A stretch of 55,800 bases of DNA from an uncultured Eubacterium sp. (GTDB lineage: Bacteria; Bacillota; Clostridia; Lachnospirales; Lachnospiraceae), in assembly GCA_910584595.1 (NCBI GenBank), contig CAJUBQ010000025.1, positions 1-55,800 on the forward strand, given 5' to 3'. Both the position numbers and the translations under genes were made by a program. The notes below the pieces were generated by a model. It was not told the origin of the DNA. It was given only the letters and a program-made list of their open reading frames with translations, and did not search any database. Below, piece after piece: positions 37,007 through 44,922 of this stretch; within the stretch, counting starts at the first letter, position 1; each line of letters begins with the position of its first letter.

Positions 37007-37054
37007 TTGACATTAAATATCACAAGTGTAATAATTAAAATATTACAATAGTAA
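37007..37054 (+). promoter_or_regulatory. Divergent promoter with BlaI-like operators 4 and 5
   Basis: TTGACA (37007-37012) and AATAAT (37030-37035) are 17 bases apart, facing the winged-helix gene. Dyads TCACAAGTGTAA (37020-37031) and TTACAATAGTAA (37043-37054) overlap the core promoter and the start region. The two divergent -35 boxes are only 18 bases apart. Confidence 0.75.
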
Positions 37055-37077
37055 GAAATATAAAAGAGGGTATAGTT

Positions 37078-37494
37078 TTGGCAAAAGTGTTGATTTTATC
37101 AATACCGGAAGAGGAAGAGTCATTGATTGATAAGATTATGGCGGTTGTAAACAATTCACAGGATGGGCATAAAATAGAGCCGGGGAAAAGCGTGAGTGTA
37201 ATCAGTATTGGAAAACTTCAAATAAATATGACTCAGCACAATGTTTATAAGGATGGAAAGGAAATACTGCTGACCAATACGGAATTTAAAATGCTGTATT
37301 ATCTTGCATCGAATAAGGGGATGGCATTATCGAAAGATCAGATATATAACTACATTTGGAATGGCGAGTACGCTTTGGATGATAGCAATATCACTTCCCA
37401 TATCAGGCGTTTACGGGTAAAGATAGAGGATGATCCGGCACAGCCGGAATACATTCGGACAGTTCGGGGGATTGGTTATCGGATGGGAAAATAG
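37078..37494 (+). CDS. OmpR-type winged-helix regulator lacking a receiver domain
   Basis: 138 residues from TTG 37078, behind AGAGGG. The C-terminal 95 residues are an OmpR/PhoB winged helix (LTNTEFKMLYYLASN, DDSNITSHIRRLRVKIE, YIRTVRGIGYRM). The 40-residue N-terminus has no phosphoacceptor and is too short for a receiver domain. It could be a remnant of a response regulator or a functional stand-alone regulator. The intact start and BlaI-like operators in front favour use. Targets unknown. Confidence 0.8.
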   Translation: MAKVLILSIPEEEESLIDKIMAVVNNSQDGHKIEPGKSVSVISIGKLQINMTQHNVYKDGKEILLTNTEFKMLYYLASNKGMALSKDQIYNYIWNGEYALDDSNITSHIRRLRVKIEDDPAQPEYIRTVRGIGYRMGK

Positions 37495-37605
37495 GCAGCG
37501 TATGTGTAAGGTTGTACGTTGTCTGTTTTTATGTCAATACAGGTATGCCGGTAAAAGTTTTGTGGCAATAATGGGCATAATAGTCGGATATGGAGGTTGA
37601 TTGAA

Positions 37606-37944
37606 ATGGAAAATGAAGTATTGGAAAAGATAGCGCAATTCCTAAATCAGTTGCGGGGGGAGCAGTTATCAAGGGCATCATCTGTCCGGATGCCGGAACT
37701 GACAGAAAAACAGAAGCAGGCGGAAAAACTTATGGAAGAGTGCAGGGCGGTATTGGAAAACATCCCGGAGGCTGACAGGAAGCTTCTGGTTAAGTGGCAG
37801 GAACAGGCGGAAGAAGTAAGTTATTTACAGGAAGAAAAATCATATCTGCAAGGTTATGTGGATTGTGTTTATCTGTTGTCAGGTCTGGGACTGATAAAAA
37901 AAGACGAATTTGTAGATAAGTTTATTGAAGAACTCAGGAAATAA
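37606..37944 (+). CDS. Small helical ICE protein (DUF6809-like)
   Basis: 112 residues from ATG 37606, with GGAGG nine bases upstream; TTG 37597 is too close to that site. It is helical and charged, with a conserved-looking YLQGYVDCVYLLSGLGLI segment near the C-terminus. The DUF6809 label is from memory and tentative. Such genes occur in control regions of Clostridia ICEs. No function is known to me. Confidence 0.6.
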   Translation: MENEVLEKIAQFLNQLRGEQLSRASSVRMPELTEKQKQAEKLMEECRAVLENIPEADRKLLVKWQEQAEEVSYLQEEKSYLQGYVDCVYLLSGLGLIKKDEFVDKFIEELRK

Positions 37945-37948
37945 AAAT

Positions 37949-38046
37949 AGCTCATTTCCACAGTATTGCCGAATGGCATATGAAACCAGAGGGTATAGAG
38001 GGGATTGCCTGAAAGGTGTTTTGATTTGTGGGAATGAGCTGTTTTT
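37949..38046 (+). repeat. Long inverted repeat after the DUF6809-like gene
   Basis: Arms 37949-37962 and 38027-38040 are 14 bases with one wobble, followed by GTTTTTG. The 64-base loop is larger than in ordinary terminators. It may be a terminator for the upstream gene or a structured RNA. Confidence 0.55.
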
Positions 38047-38103
38047 GAAATACAGGAATATTGCAGGGAAATTACAGCCTGATTACCGCAATTTTCTGAT
38101 ATC

Positions 38104-38445
38104 CTACTCCTGTTGTGCTTTTTCGGATGCACTTATAACGGCTTCCACTGTTGCAAGGATAATGCCAAGCTGTGACTCATCACATTGATGGAGCAGTCGG
38201 TCAAGTTTTTGATATGTAGAGCTGCTGTTGTTGTTATCTGGATGGATCACTTCGTCAGCAGAAAGGTTAAACATTTCGATGACATTTACGAACAGCTCAA
38301 GGCTTGGGAGACTCCTGAAATACTCAAGGTCTTTCAGATAAGACAGTGAAATATCCAGTTTTTCAGCCAACTCAGCTTGTGTAAGCCGATTTGCCTTTCG
38401 TGCATTTTTAAGCGCAACTCCAAAAGACTGTGGTTTTAGTGCCAT
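38104..38445 (-). CDS. Cro/CI-type HTH regulator
   Basis: 113 residues on the minus strand. The ATG at 38445 is chosen for its AAGGAGG, rather than the upstream TTG. It has an HTH_3 domain (about residues 8-65: KANRLTQAELAEKLDIS) and a short C-terminal helix pair (about 85-108). The C-terminal region (LLHQCDESQLGIILATV) resembles that of the HTH protein at 46696 (ELSDCSEYEMKIILSVV), so the two are paralogues. It is probably the control switch of the divergent rightward genes, binding the operator at 38464. Confidence 0.82.
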   Translation of the reverse strand: MALKPQSFGVALKNARKANRLTQAELAEKLDISLSYLKDLEYFRSLPSLELFVNVIEMFNLSADEVIHPDNNNSSSTYQKLDRLLHQCDESQLGIILATVEAVISASEKAQQE

Positions 38446-38463
38446 AATCAATACCTCCTTAAT

Positions 38464-38482
38464 AGTATGTTATAACCATACT
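38464..38482. promoter_or_regulatory. Palindromic operator in front of the HTH gene
   Basis: AGTATG and CATACT flank a seven-base centre (38464-38482), just upstream of the ribosome binding site of the minus-strand HTH gene. Further CATACT half-sites occur near 38529 and 38648. Likely autoregulatory; inferred. Confidence 0.6.
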
Positions 38483-38561
38483 TTTGAAATGTAAAAATGG
38501 TTTACTCCTACTTTTTAGATGGAAAGAAACATACTATGAACAGCAGGAAAGGACAAGATAT

Positions 38562-38827
38562 ATGCGAAAATTAAGGGAATATGGCAAATTGTTAAAAAAA
38601 TCTATCACTGTGTAGAGGACAATTCCGTAAAGAAAAGTACGATAGAAACATACTTATACATAGGTACAAAGGAAGAGATAGCACATTGTGTTCTATATGG
38701 CACAATTTATCTGTTCCTTTTTTTGTTGCCCGAAGATTTTATATGGGTTGGAAATACCCTCTGGGTATACCTCTATGCCATACGGCGTAAATGTGGAAAA
38801 GAGGGCAGAGGACCGCCGGAAAAATAG
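38562..38827 (+). pseudogene. Small membrane protein needing a -1 frameshift at A7
   Basis: ATG 38562 has AGGAAAGGA eight bases upstream and opens MRKLREYGKLLKK, then stops after five more codons. At 38594-38600 the sequence A AAA AAA is in the correct register for -1 slippage. Slipping joins a 75-codon frame ending at 38827, with a membrane segment (CVLYGTIYLFLFLLPEDF) and a basic tail. That second frame has no start of its own. The product would be 88 residues. Either the gene has lost one A, or it is slipped in vivo, or the sequence has an error. Function unknown. Confidence 0.5.
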
Positions 38828-38861
38828 GGATAAGAAAGACTTGGCGAGGAGGTGGAAAGCA

Positions 38862-39044
38862 ATTATAGAGAAAAAGATTGAAATTCGCTGCAAGGTATGC
38901 AATCAAAGGCTTTTTGATTACCTATCCGGCAGTTTTGTTATTGAAATCAAGTGCAGCAGATGCGGAAGCGTCAATACATTGTGCAGGAAAAATTCAAACA
39001 AGGAAAAAGGTGCTGCACTTGTTCTAAGGCATGAAACAGTTTAA
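38862..39044 (+). CDS. Com-like zinc-ribbon protein, possible ATT start
   Basis: 60 residues if begun at ATT 38862, eight bases after GAGGAGGTGG. TTG 38841 or ATG 38775 are in-frame alternatives with poor sites. The core has CKVC (about residues 9-12) and CSRC (about 28-31) around FDYLSGSFVIEIK, the build of Mu Com. Com is a roughly 60-residue zinc finger that activates translation of the Mu mom DNA-modification gene. The length matches only the late start. RNA binding and a translational target are inferred. Confidence 0.6.
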   Translation: MIEKKIEIRCKVCNQRLFDYLSGSFVIEIKCSRCGSVNTLCRKNSNKEKGAALVLRHETV

Positions 39045-39217
39045 AAAATTAAATTTAGGCTCACCTGACAAGGGCAGCATTTTACATAGAAAAATGAAAT
39101 AAAATGTTAAGCACCAAAGACGCAGGGAATGACCAGAATGACTGGTTTTTCTTTGCGTATTTTTTTGTCCGTAAAGGCAGGCTTTTTCTTTCTGGTTTGA
39201 GCCGGAAAGAAGGAAAA

Positions 39218-39544
39218 ATGTACAATATTGTTGAAAGTGGAAAAAGGATTGCAGGTTTGCGGAAAAATGCAGGCTATACGCAGGAACAGTTTGGAGAAAA
39301 GGTTGGTTTGTCATATCGTTCCATAGCGGATATTGAGCGTGGCTACCGTGGGACAAGCATTGACACATTGATTGATATAAGCAATCTCCTGAATGTTTCT
39401 TTGGATTACCTTGTTTTAGGGTTTGAAAAATATGGAGAAAAGGGGGACAAGCATGTTCTTGAAGTTGTGAGAGGTCTTTCTGAAGAGAAGAAGCTGTTTG
39501 CAGCAAAGATCCTAAGAGGGATACTGAACAGCTTAGATGAATAA
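39218..39544 (+). CDS. Cro/CI-type HTH regulator
   Basis: 108 residues from ATG 39218, behind GAAAGAAGGA; the frame is open further upstream but without a site. HTH_3 domain (about residues 5-62: LRKNAGYTQEQFGEKVGLSYRSI) and a C-terminal helical tail. Small regulators of this type control excision and transfer in ICEs. It precedes the palindrome-rich gap, which may be its target. Confidence 0.82.
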   Translation: MYNIVESGKRIAGLRKNAGYTQEQFGEKVGLSYRSIADIERGYRGTSIDTLIDISNLLNVSLDYLVLGFEKYGEKGDKHVLEVVRGLSEEKKLFAAKILRGILNSLDE

Positions 39545-39585
39545 AGGCTTTATTTTGGAAAAGAAGTTTTTTTACGAATGTTTAT

Positions 39586-39611
39586 GCGTGTGGGACACGC
39601 AGCGCTGCGTG
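39586..39611. repeat. Overlapping inverted repeats, 16-bp perfect palindrome
   Basis: GCGTGT-GGG-ACACGC (39586-39600) overlaps the perfect 16-base palindrome CACGCAGCGCTGCGTG (39596-39611). GGACACGCA from this block recurs as a direct repeat at 39704-39712. This is a typical look for a binding site of a dimeric protein or a relaxase region. Confidence 0.65.
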
Positions 39612-40052
39612 GATAACGGTATAAAATGTTTGGCTGGATTCAGATAAGATTGGTACAAGGTCATATGAAAAAGGAATTTGTTCTATGACTGTATAAGTGA
39701 ATAGGACACGCATACACCTGATTTTATTTTCGCCTTTTTATCCGTCCTTGCTTATGTGGGGATAAAGGGGTGGCAGAATCCCGTTTCGTGCGAAGATGTA
39801 TCTGCAATGGATAACATTGTTGCCCGTGAAGGTACAGAGCAGAGGATTGTGCCTACTGGCATGGCAACCAGAGATAATGAGATAGAACGGCACCGGAATT
39901 TCAGCGAAAAGCATTTTCCGGGAGTGGCTGCCTGCGGATTCCGTCTGGCTGGGCATGGCGGAGGCGCAGTGTGGGATATAAGCCGTCCCAGTGTATGTTA
40001 CCCGGTTCGGGGAATGGCGAGAGCATAATCTGATATTTTCAGATGAAACAGA

Positions 40053-40085
40053 GAGGTAATGTGGCGAAAACGCCACGTTATCCTC
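40053..40085 (+). repeat. Hairpin with AAAA loop
   Basis: GTGGCG and CGCCAC flank AAAA, and the stem continues outward through GTAA/TTA and GAGG/CCTC with one bulge and one wobble. A second hairpin (AAGCCTTG/CAAGGCTT, about 40097-40133) follows. Neither has a T-run, so these may be RNA leader structures before the resolvase-fold/MazF pair. Confidence 0.5.
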
Positions 40086-40213
40086 TGATATAGGCAAGCC
40101 TTGCAGTTATCAAGTAACAGCAGACAAGGCTTTCCTGTATGAGAGGATAATGCCGGCAAAAACTTCTCTTTTGTTTCTGTAAACGAAAATAGAAGAAAGA
40201 ACAGGTGATTATC

Positions 40214-40642
40214 ATGTGCAGTAATGTAAAAAGTTTTGAGATCGGCTAGCTTGTGCATCCGGCAGTCATGTTTATGAACTCCAACAAGTCAGAAAGCAAT
40301 ATCCGCCAGCTTATTCAGCAGAACCGTCAGAAATGCAGCATGGCAGGGATAGCGTTGATGAATGAAACTATCGTCAACAAGGGACCCAACAGGGACATTG
40401 ACAGGGATGCGGTTAATATGCTGATTACCCGTCTGCTTACTGGACAGTATGATACGGTTGTTGTGGAGAACATGACGGACATAACAGCGGACGAGTCCGA
40501 TCTGGAAGAATTTATGTATGATGCTGCCAACATCGGCGTCGGCTTTTTTGAGCTTTCTACCATACAGTACCATATCTATGATACAGCAAAGTGTCCTGCT
40601 GATAAGGAAAGACCGATATGGGGCGGAGGCAGAGGCTGCTGA
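40214..40642 (+). pseudogene. Degenerate serine-resolvase-fold gene with in-frame stop
   Basis: ATG 40214 has AGGTGA upstream and gives MCSNVKSFEIG, then TAG at 40247-40249. The same frame continues from GTG 40253 for 129 residues. The body (RDAVNMLITRLLTGQYDTVVVENM) resembles the part of resolvase domains that reads RLLDDIRSGKIDCVVVKDLSR. The N-terminal catalytic serine segment is absent. It may be a nonsense mutant, or a shorter protein begun at GTG 40253. Its end overlaps the MazF-like start by three bases (TGATG), so translation is probably coupled. Confidence 0.55.
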
Positions 40643-41007
40643 TGAAGATAAGGAGAGGAGACATACTGTATGCGGATTTGGGCGTACAGTACCAGGGAAG
40701 TATGCAGGGCGGTATGCGTCCTGTGGTGGTAGTCAGTAATAACAGGGCAAACAGGCACAGCACAGTCATTACGGTTGTCCCGCTGTCCACTAAGATTTAC
40801 AAGAAAAGAAACCTGCCGACACACGTTTTTATATCTTCCTATAAGACGGAAGGGCTGGATCAGCACAGCATTGCATTGTGTGAACAGGTAACAGCGTTGA
40901 ATTTTGACCGTATCATTGAACACATGGGCAGGGTAGATGATGAGACACTTGACCAGATTACGGAGGGGGTACAGGTGCAGATCGGCGTGTTTGACAGATA
41001 TAATTAA
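40642..41007 (+). CDS. MazF/PemK-family toxin
   Basis: 121 residues from ATG 40642, which overlaps the upstream stop. It has the MazF/PemK opening (IRRGDILYADLG, RPVVVVSNNRANRHS) and the VTVVPLST strand typical of the SH3-like fold. Family members cut mRNA at short sequences and are held by an antitoxin usually encoded directly upstream. No MazE-like gene is present; the upstream partner is the resolvase-fold gene. It could be a genuine toxin with an unusual antitoxin, or a MazF-fold regulator. Confidence 0.85.
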   Translation: MKIRRGDILYADLGVQYQGSMQGGMRPVVVVSNNRANRHSTVITVVPLSTKIYKKRNLPTHVFISSYKTEGLDQHSIALCEQVTALNFDRIIEHMGRVDDETLDQITEGVQVQIGVFDRYN

Positions 41008-41035
41008 GGAAAAGACATAACATCATATCTTTTGG

Positions 41036-41060
41036 GAGCCGGGCAGACGTCCGGCTTTTT
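41036..41060 (+). terminator. Terminator after the MazF-like gene
   Basis: AGCCGG and CCGGCT flank an eight-base loop and are followed by TTTT. Confidence 0.75.
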
Positions 41061-41115
41061 ACATAGCTGCCAGTGTTCCATATGGCAGCATGAATTTTTC
41101 AAAGGGAGGAATGGA

Positions 41116-41355
41116 ATGTCATTTGAGGAATTACAGTCAGTGGATATTCGGACAGTAAAACCGGAAGATGTTGTTGATATTCAGCAGATAAAGATAGATG
41201 ATGGGCTTTCGCAGCAGGAAAAGCGGAGGGAATTTATCAGGCAGGTGAAAAATCCATACTGTTTCCGGGTGGGCAAAGTCATCGTCAAGGCAAGCTACAG
41301 CGGGAACGGGGTTTCCCTGAATGAACGGTTCGAGGAACTTGTAATGTCTGTCTAA
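41116..41355 (+). CDS. DUF6870-like small ICE protein
   Basis: 79 residues from ATG 41116, behind AAGGGAGG. The opening MSFEELQSVDIRTV and the centre IRQVKNPYCFRVGKVIVK match a small family (DUF6870, from memory) found next to ICE serine recombinases. It has no catalytic motif. Its constant place before recombinases hints at a role in excision control, but this is an inference. Confidence 0.65.
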   Translation: MSFEELQSVDIRTVKPEDVVDIQQIKIDDGLSQQEKRREFIRQVKNPYCFRVGKVIVKASYSGNGVSLNERFEELVMSV

Positions 41356-41413
41356 AATAATTGCCAAAAATAATTTGAAAAAAGTGTGGAAAAAAACTGG
41401 GATCTGTGTTAAT

Positions 41414-41487
41414 CTAAGACTCAATAGGAAAACTAAATCATGTGCAAACTCTGAGTCTTAGGTTCATTAAGATAGGGCTGTCTTAAT
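41414..41487. repeat. Two inverted repeats in the recombinase leader
   Basis: CTAAGACTCA (41414-41423) and its exact complement (41452-41461) enclose 28 bases. Directly after, ATTAAGA and TCTTAAT (41466-41487) enclose eight bases. Together they lie 28-101 bases before the first recombinase start. They are candidate operators or recombinase-binding sites. Confidence 0.6.
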
Positions 41488-41514
41488 TGAAATCAAGGAA
41501 AAGGAGTGTTGCAG

Positions 41515-43179
41515 ATGGAAAACATCAATTCTATCATATATCAGGCAGCCATCTATCTTAGGTTATCAAGGGAGGATGGCGATGTTGCAGAGGGCAGCAA
41601 GCTCGTCAGCAACAGTATCTCAAACCAGAAAGCCTTAATCATGGACTTTCTGAAATCCCACACTGAAATCAGGGTACATTCCGTGTATGCGGATGACGGT
41701 TACAGCGGCGTCAATTTTGACCGCCCGGACTTCCAGCGCATGTTGGAGGATATACGGAAAGGCACGATAAACTGTGTCATTGTAAAAGACCTGTCACGTT
41801 TCGGCAGGAATTATATTGAGGCAGGGCGGTATATCGAAAAGATATTCCCAATGCTTGGTGTACGTTTCATTGCGATTACGGACAATTACGACAGCATGGC
41901 GGCGGCAGGCGGTTATGGCAGCGATATGGTGGTTCCGTTCAAGAACCTCATAAATGACGCATACTGCAGGGACATATCCATTAAGATCAGAAGCCATCTG
42001 GAAATGAAACGGAAAAAAGGGGAGTATATCGGCGCATTTGCCGTGTACGGATACCTCAAAGACGAAAGGAACAAGAACCAGCTTGTCATTGATGAATATG
42101 CGGCAGGCGTCGTGAGGGATATTTTTGCAATGAAGCTGTGCGGCTTGAACCAGCAGGCAATCGCTGACAGGCTGAACAATCACGGTATCCTTTCCCCGAT
42201 GGAATACAAAAAAAGCATAGGCATCAATCTTGAAACGACGTTCAAAAAAGGGACGCAGGCGAAATGGAGTTACAATGCGGTGCTTAGAATCCTCAAAAAT
42301 GAGGTCTATACAGGGGTGCTTACACAGGGCAGGCAGACAACACCGAACTACAAGGTCAAGACACGGGTAATGAAGCCGGAGGATGAATGGGTAAAGGTAG
42401 AGAACACCCATGAGCCTGTTGTTTCAAGGAAAGACTTTAATCTTGTGCAGGAGCTTCTAAAGCAGGACACAAGGATTTCCCCGGACAGGGAGGCGCTGTT
42501 TCCGTTAGCGGGGCTGCTTTACTGCGGGGACTGCATGGAACCTATGGTAAGAAAGACGGTTCCGGCGGGCGGAAAAAAATATGTATATTATGTCTGCTCC
42601 GGCAATAAAAAGGATAAAACCTCATGCTCGCCGCACAGAATAGCAGAAGCAGACCTGACAGATTCCGTCCTTTATCTGTTACAGACGCATATAGAAAATG
42701 TGCTGACACTGGAGGCGGCAATGCAGGTCATTGAGAAAGCGCCGAAGCTGAAGGCGGATGTGGCAAAGTTTGATGAACGTATCGTAAGGAAACGTGCGGA
42801 ACTGGAAAAAGCGGAAAAAAGAAAGCTGAATCTGTATGAGGACTTAAAGGACGGCATCATTTCCAAAAAGGAATACTTACAGTTAAAGGCGGAATATGAC
42901 CGCAGGATTAGTGAGGCAGAAACGGCAATCGGCTCTTATGAGCGGGAAATGAAGCTGATACTGGAAAACAAGAGCAGTATGCACGAATGGATCAAAGAGT
43001 TTAAGCAGCACCGGAATATCCAGTCTTTAGACCGCAATGCGGCTGTAGTTATGATAAAGCGTGTCATGGTCTATAGTGCAGACAGGATTGAGGTCACATA
43101 CAACTTTGAAGATGAATTTGCAAGGTGCAGCGAATATGTGGCTGCATACGGAGAGTCCGGCAGGAAGGAGGCAGTATAA
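41515..43179 (+). CDS. Large serine recombinase 1
   Basis: 554 residues from ATG 41515, with AAAAGGAG eight bases upstream. It has a resolvase catalytic domain with Ser18 (YLRLSRED), a recombinase DNA-binding domain (about 160-290), a zinc beta ribbon (CGDCMEP, then a second Cys pair about residues 342-385), and a coiled coil near the C-terminus (about 420-490). Large serine recombinases such as TnpX/TndX integrate and excise elements using short core sites. It is the first of three, and its stop directly touches the start of the next gene. Confidence 0.93.
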   Translation: MENINSIIYQAAIYLRLSREDGDVAEGSKLVSNSISNQKALIMDFLKSHTEIRVHSVYADDGYSGVNFDRPDFQRMLEDIRKGTINCVIVKDLSRFGRNYIEAGRYIEKIFPMLGVRFIAITDNYDSMAAAGGYGSDMVVPFKNLINDAYCRDISIKIRSHLEMKRKKGEYIGAFAVYGYLKDERNKNQLVIDEYAAGVVRDIFAMKLCGLNQQAIADRLNNHGILSPMEYKKSIGINLETTFKKGTQAKWSYNAVLRILKNEVYTGVLTQGRQTTPNYKVKTRVMKPEDEWVKVENTHEPVVSRKDFNLVQELLKQDTRISPDREALFPLAGLLYCGDCMEPMVRKTVPAGGKKYVYYVCSGNKKDKTSCSPHRIAEADLTDSVLYLLQTHIENVLTLEAAMQVIEKAPKLKADVAKFDERIVRKRAELEKAEKRKLNLYEDLKDGIISKKEYLQLKAEYDRRISEAETAIGSYEREMKLILENKSSMHEWIKEFKQHRNIQSLDRNAAVVMIKRVMVYSADRIEVTYNFEDEFARCSEYVAAYGESGRKEAV

Positions 43180-44922
43180 ATGGCTAGAAAGAGCAGAAAG
43201 CCCTCTGTTTCCGAACAGGGTATGCAGAACGCAGCGGCACAGGCAAAAACGGAAATGAAGCTGTACCGGACAGCGGTATATGCAAGGCTGTCCGTGGAGG
43301 ACAGCAAAAACCCTGACTGCGACACCATTGAGAACCAGTTATCATTAGTAAGGAGTTATGTGGAGAGCAAACCATACCTCAAACAGACAGCAGAATACAT
43401 AGACAACGGTGTGTCAGGCACACGCTTTGACAGACCGGAGTTTATGAGGATGGTTGCAGACATGCGGGCAGGAGAGATTGACTGCATCGTGGTAAAAGAC
43501 CTTTCAAGGCTCGGCAGGAACTATCTGGAAGCCGGGGACTACCTCGAAAAGATATTCCCTTTCTTTGGGGTACGCTTTATTGCAGTCACGGACGGTTATG
43601 ACAGCATCAATCCGAACACGGCAGAAGATGGGCTGATCGTACCGCTTAAAAACCTTATCAATGAGGCATATGCAAAGGATATGTCAAAGAAGGTTTCCAC
43701 TGCCATTGACATCAAGCAGCGGCAGGGGAAGTTCATAGGGTGCAGGGCGGCATACGGTTATATGAAAAGCCCGGAGGATAAGAACCAGCTCATTGTTGAC
43801 AGGGAAGTGAGCCACATCGTAGTAAGGATATTTGAGTGCAAGGCAGAAGGCATGGGCAATGCAGGCATTGCAAAAATGCTGAATGAAGAAGGGATAGCCT
43901 CCCCGATGCGCTACAAATATGAAAAGGGGCTGACAAAAAACAGGCGGTATGCCGACAGCCTCTGGAATGACGGCACAATCGCCGCCATGATTGTCAATCC
44001 GGTCTACATTGGAGACATGGAGCAGGGAACACAAAAAGAAGCGATGCACATGGGGATAAAAAAGCACAGGATAAAGAAAGAGGACAGGATATATGTGGCG
44101 GGAACCCATGAACCTGTTGTGAGCCGTGAGCTTTTTGACAGGGTACAGAAGCTGGTAGAGGAAAGAAAGCAGAGATATTTTGAGGGAAAGGAAAAGCACA
44201 GCAGCATTGAAAGGAAAGACAGTAAGTTTGACAGCATCCTGTTCTGCGGTGACTGTGGCGGAAGGCTGAAATTTTGCAGACAGGCAGGTACACGCAATGG
44301 GAAGGTAAAGGTATATTACAAATATATCTGCCCTAACTCCGACGCTTATGGCGAGAAGTTCTGCAAAAAGAAATGTATTAAAATGCAGGATTTGGAGGAG
44401 GCGGTAGAAGCTGCCCTGCGGATGCACATGAAACTGTTCCTCGATACAAAGGAAGTCCTGCAAAGGCTGAACAGGACGGCACAGGCAAAACAGATAAAAA
44501 CAGATTACAGGCGGCAGATAACAGACACAAAGAACAGGCTGGAACGTGCGCAGTCCATGAACAGCAACCTTTACAATGATTATGCGGACGGACTGTTAAG
44601 CGAGAGGGATTACCTGTTTGCAAAGCAGAAATATGTGAAAGAGGCGGAAAACCTCACACAGAAACTTTCCGAACTGGCAGCGATGCAGACCACCTATGAG
44701 GCGGAATATGTGGGCAGTCAGGACTTTGCGAAAATCATGGAACAGTATGCAGGCTTTGGGGAACTTACATCAGAGATAGTCCACGCACTGATCAGCCGCA
44801 TTGTTTTCTTCGGGGAGGGCAGGATTGAAATAGAATATGCCTTTGCCGATGAACTGAAAGCATTTGTGGAACTGGCGGAGAGCAGGGAGGAGGAGATTGC
44901 ATGTATGCGGCAGGCAGTATAG
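43180..44922 (+). CDS. Large serine recombinase 2
   Basis: 580 residues from ATG 43180, immediately after the previous stop; GGAGGCAG lies upstream. Catalytic Ser38 (VYARLSVED). The N-terminal extension of about 28 residues is basic and Ala/Gln-rich. DNA-binding domain, zinc ribbon (FCGDCGGRLKFC) and C-terminal coiled coil follow as in its neighbours. The three are diverged paralogues, not copies. All key residues are present, so each may be active. Its 3' end overlaps recombinase 3 by 22 bases. Confidence 0.93.
   Translation: MARKSRKPSVSEQGMQNAAAQAKTEMKLYRTAVYARLSVEDSKNPDCDTIENQLSLVRSYVESKPYLKQTAEYIDNGVSGTRFDRPEFMRMVADMRAGEIDCIVVKDLSRLGRNYLEAGDYLEKIFPFFGVRFIAVTDGYDSINPNTAEDGLIVPLKNLINEAYAKDMSKKVSTAIDIKQRQGKFIGCRAAYGYMKSPEDKNQLIVDREVSHIVVRIFECKAEGMGNAGIAKMLNEEGIASPMRYKYEKGLTKNRRYADSLWNDGTIAAMIVNPVYIGDMEQGTQKEAMHMGIKKHRIKKEDRIYVAGTHEPVVSRELFDRVQKLVEERKQRYFEGKEKHSSIERKDSKFDSILFCGDCGGRLKFCRQAGTRNGKVKVYYKYICPNSDAYGEKFCKKKCIKMQDLEEAVEAALRMHMKLFLDTKEVLQRLNRTAQAKQIKTDYRRQITDTKNRLERAQSMNSNLYNDYADGLLSERDYLFAKQKYVKEAENLTQKLSELAAMQTTYEAEYVGSQDFAKIMEQYAGFGELTSEIVHALISRIVFFGEGRIEIEYAFADELKAFVELAESREEEIACMRQAV

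Larger units (their letters stand above)
39545..40213. other. Palindrome-rich gap without a convincing gene
   Basis: About 670 bases. A GTG-started frame at 39756-40028 (90 codons) has no family resemblance and no clear ribosome site, so I do not call it. What it does hold: nested inverted repeats near 39586-39611, a direct repeat GGACACGCA (39593-39601 and 39704-39712), and two hairpins near 40053-40133. It may be an origin of transfer, a regulator-binding region or a leader; I cannot tell which. Confidence 0.5.

Noticed and set aside
39756..40028. 90-codon frame in the palindrome-rich gap
   Set aside because: GTG start without a ribosome site, no recognisable family, and the opposite strand has an equally long open frame.
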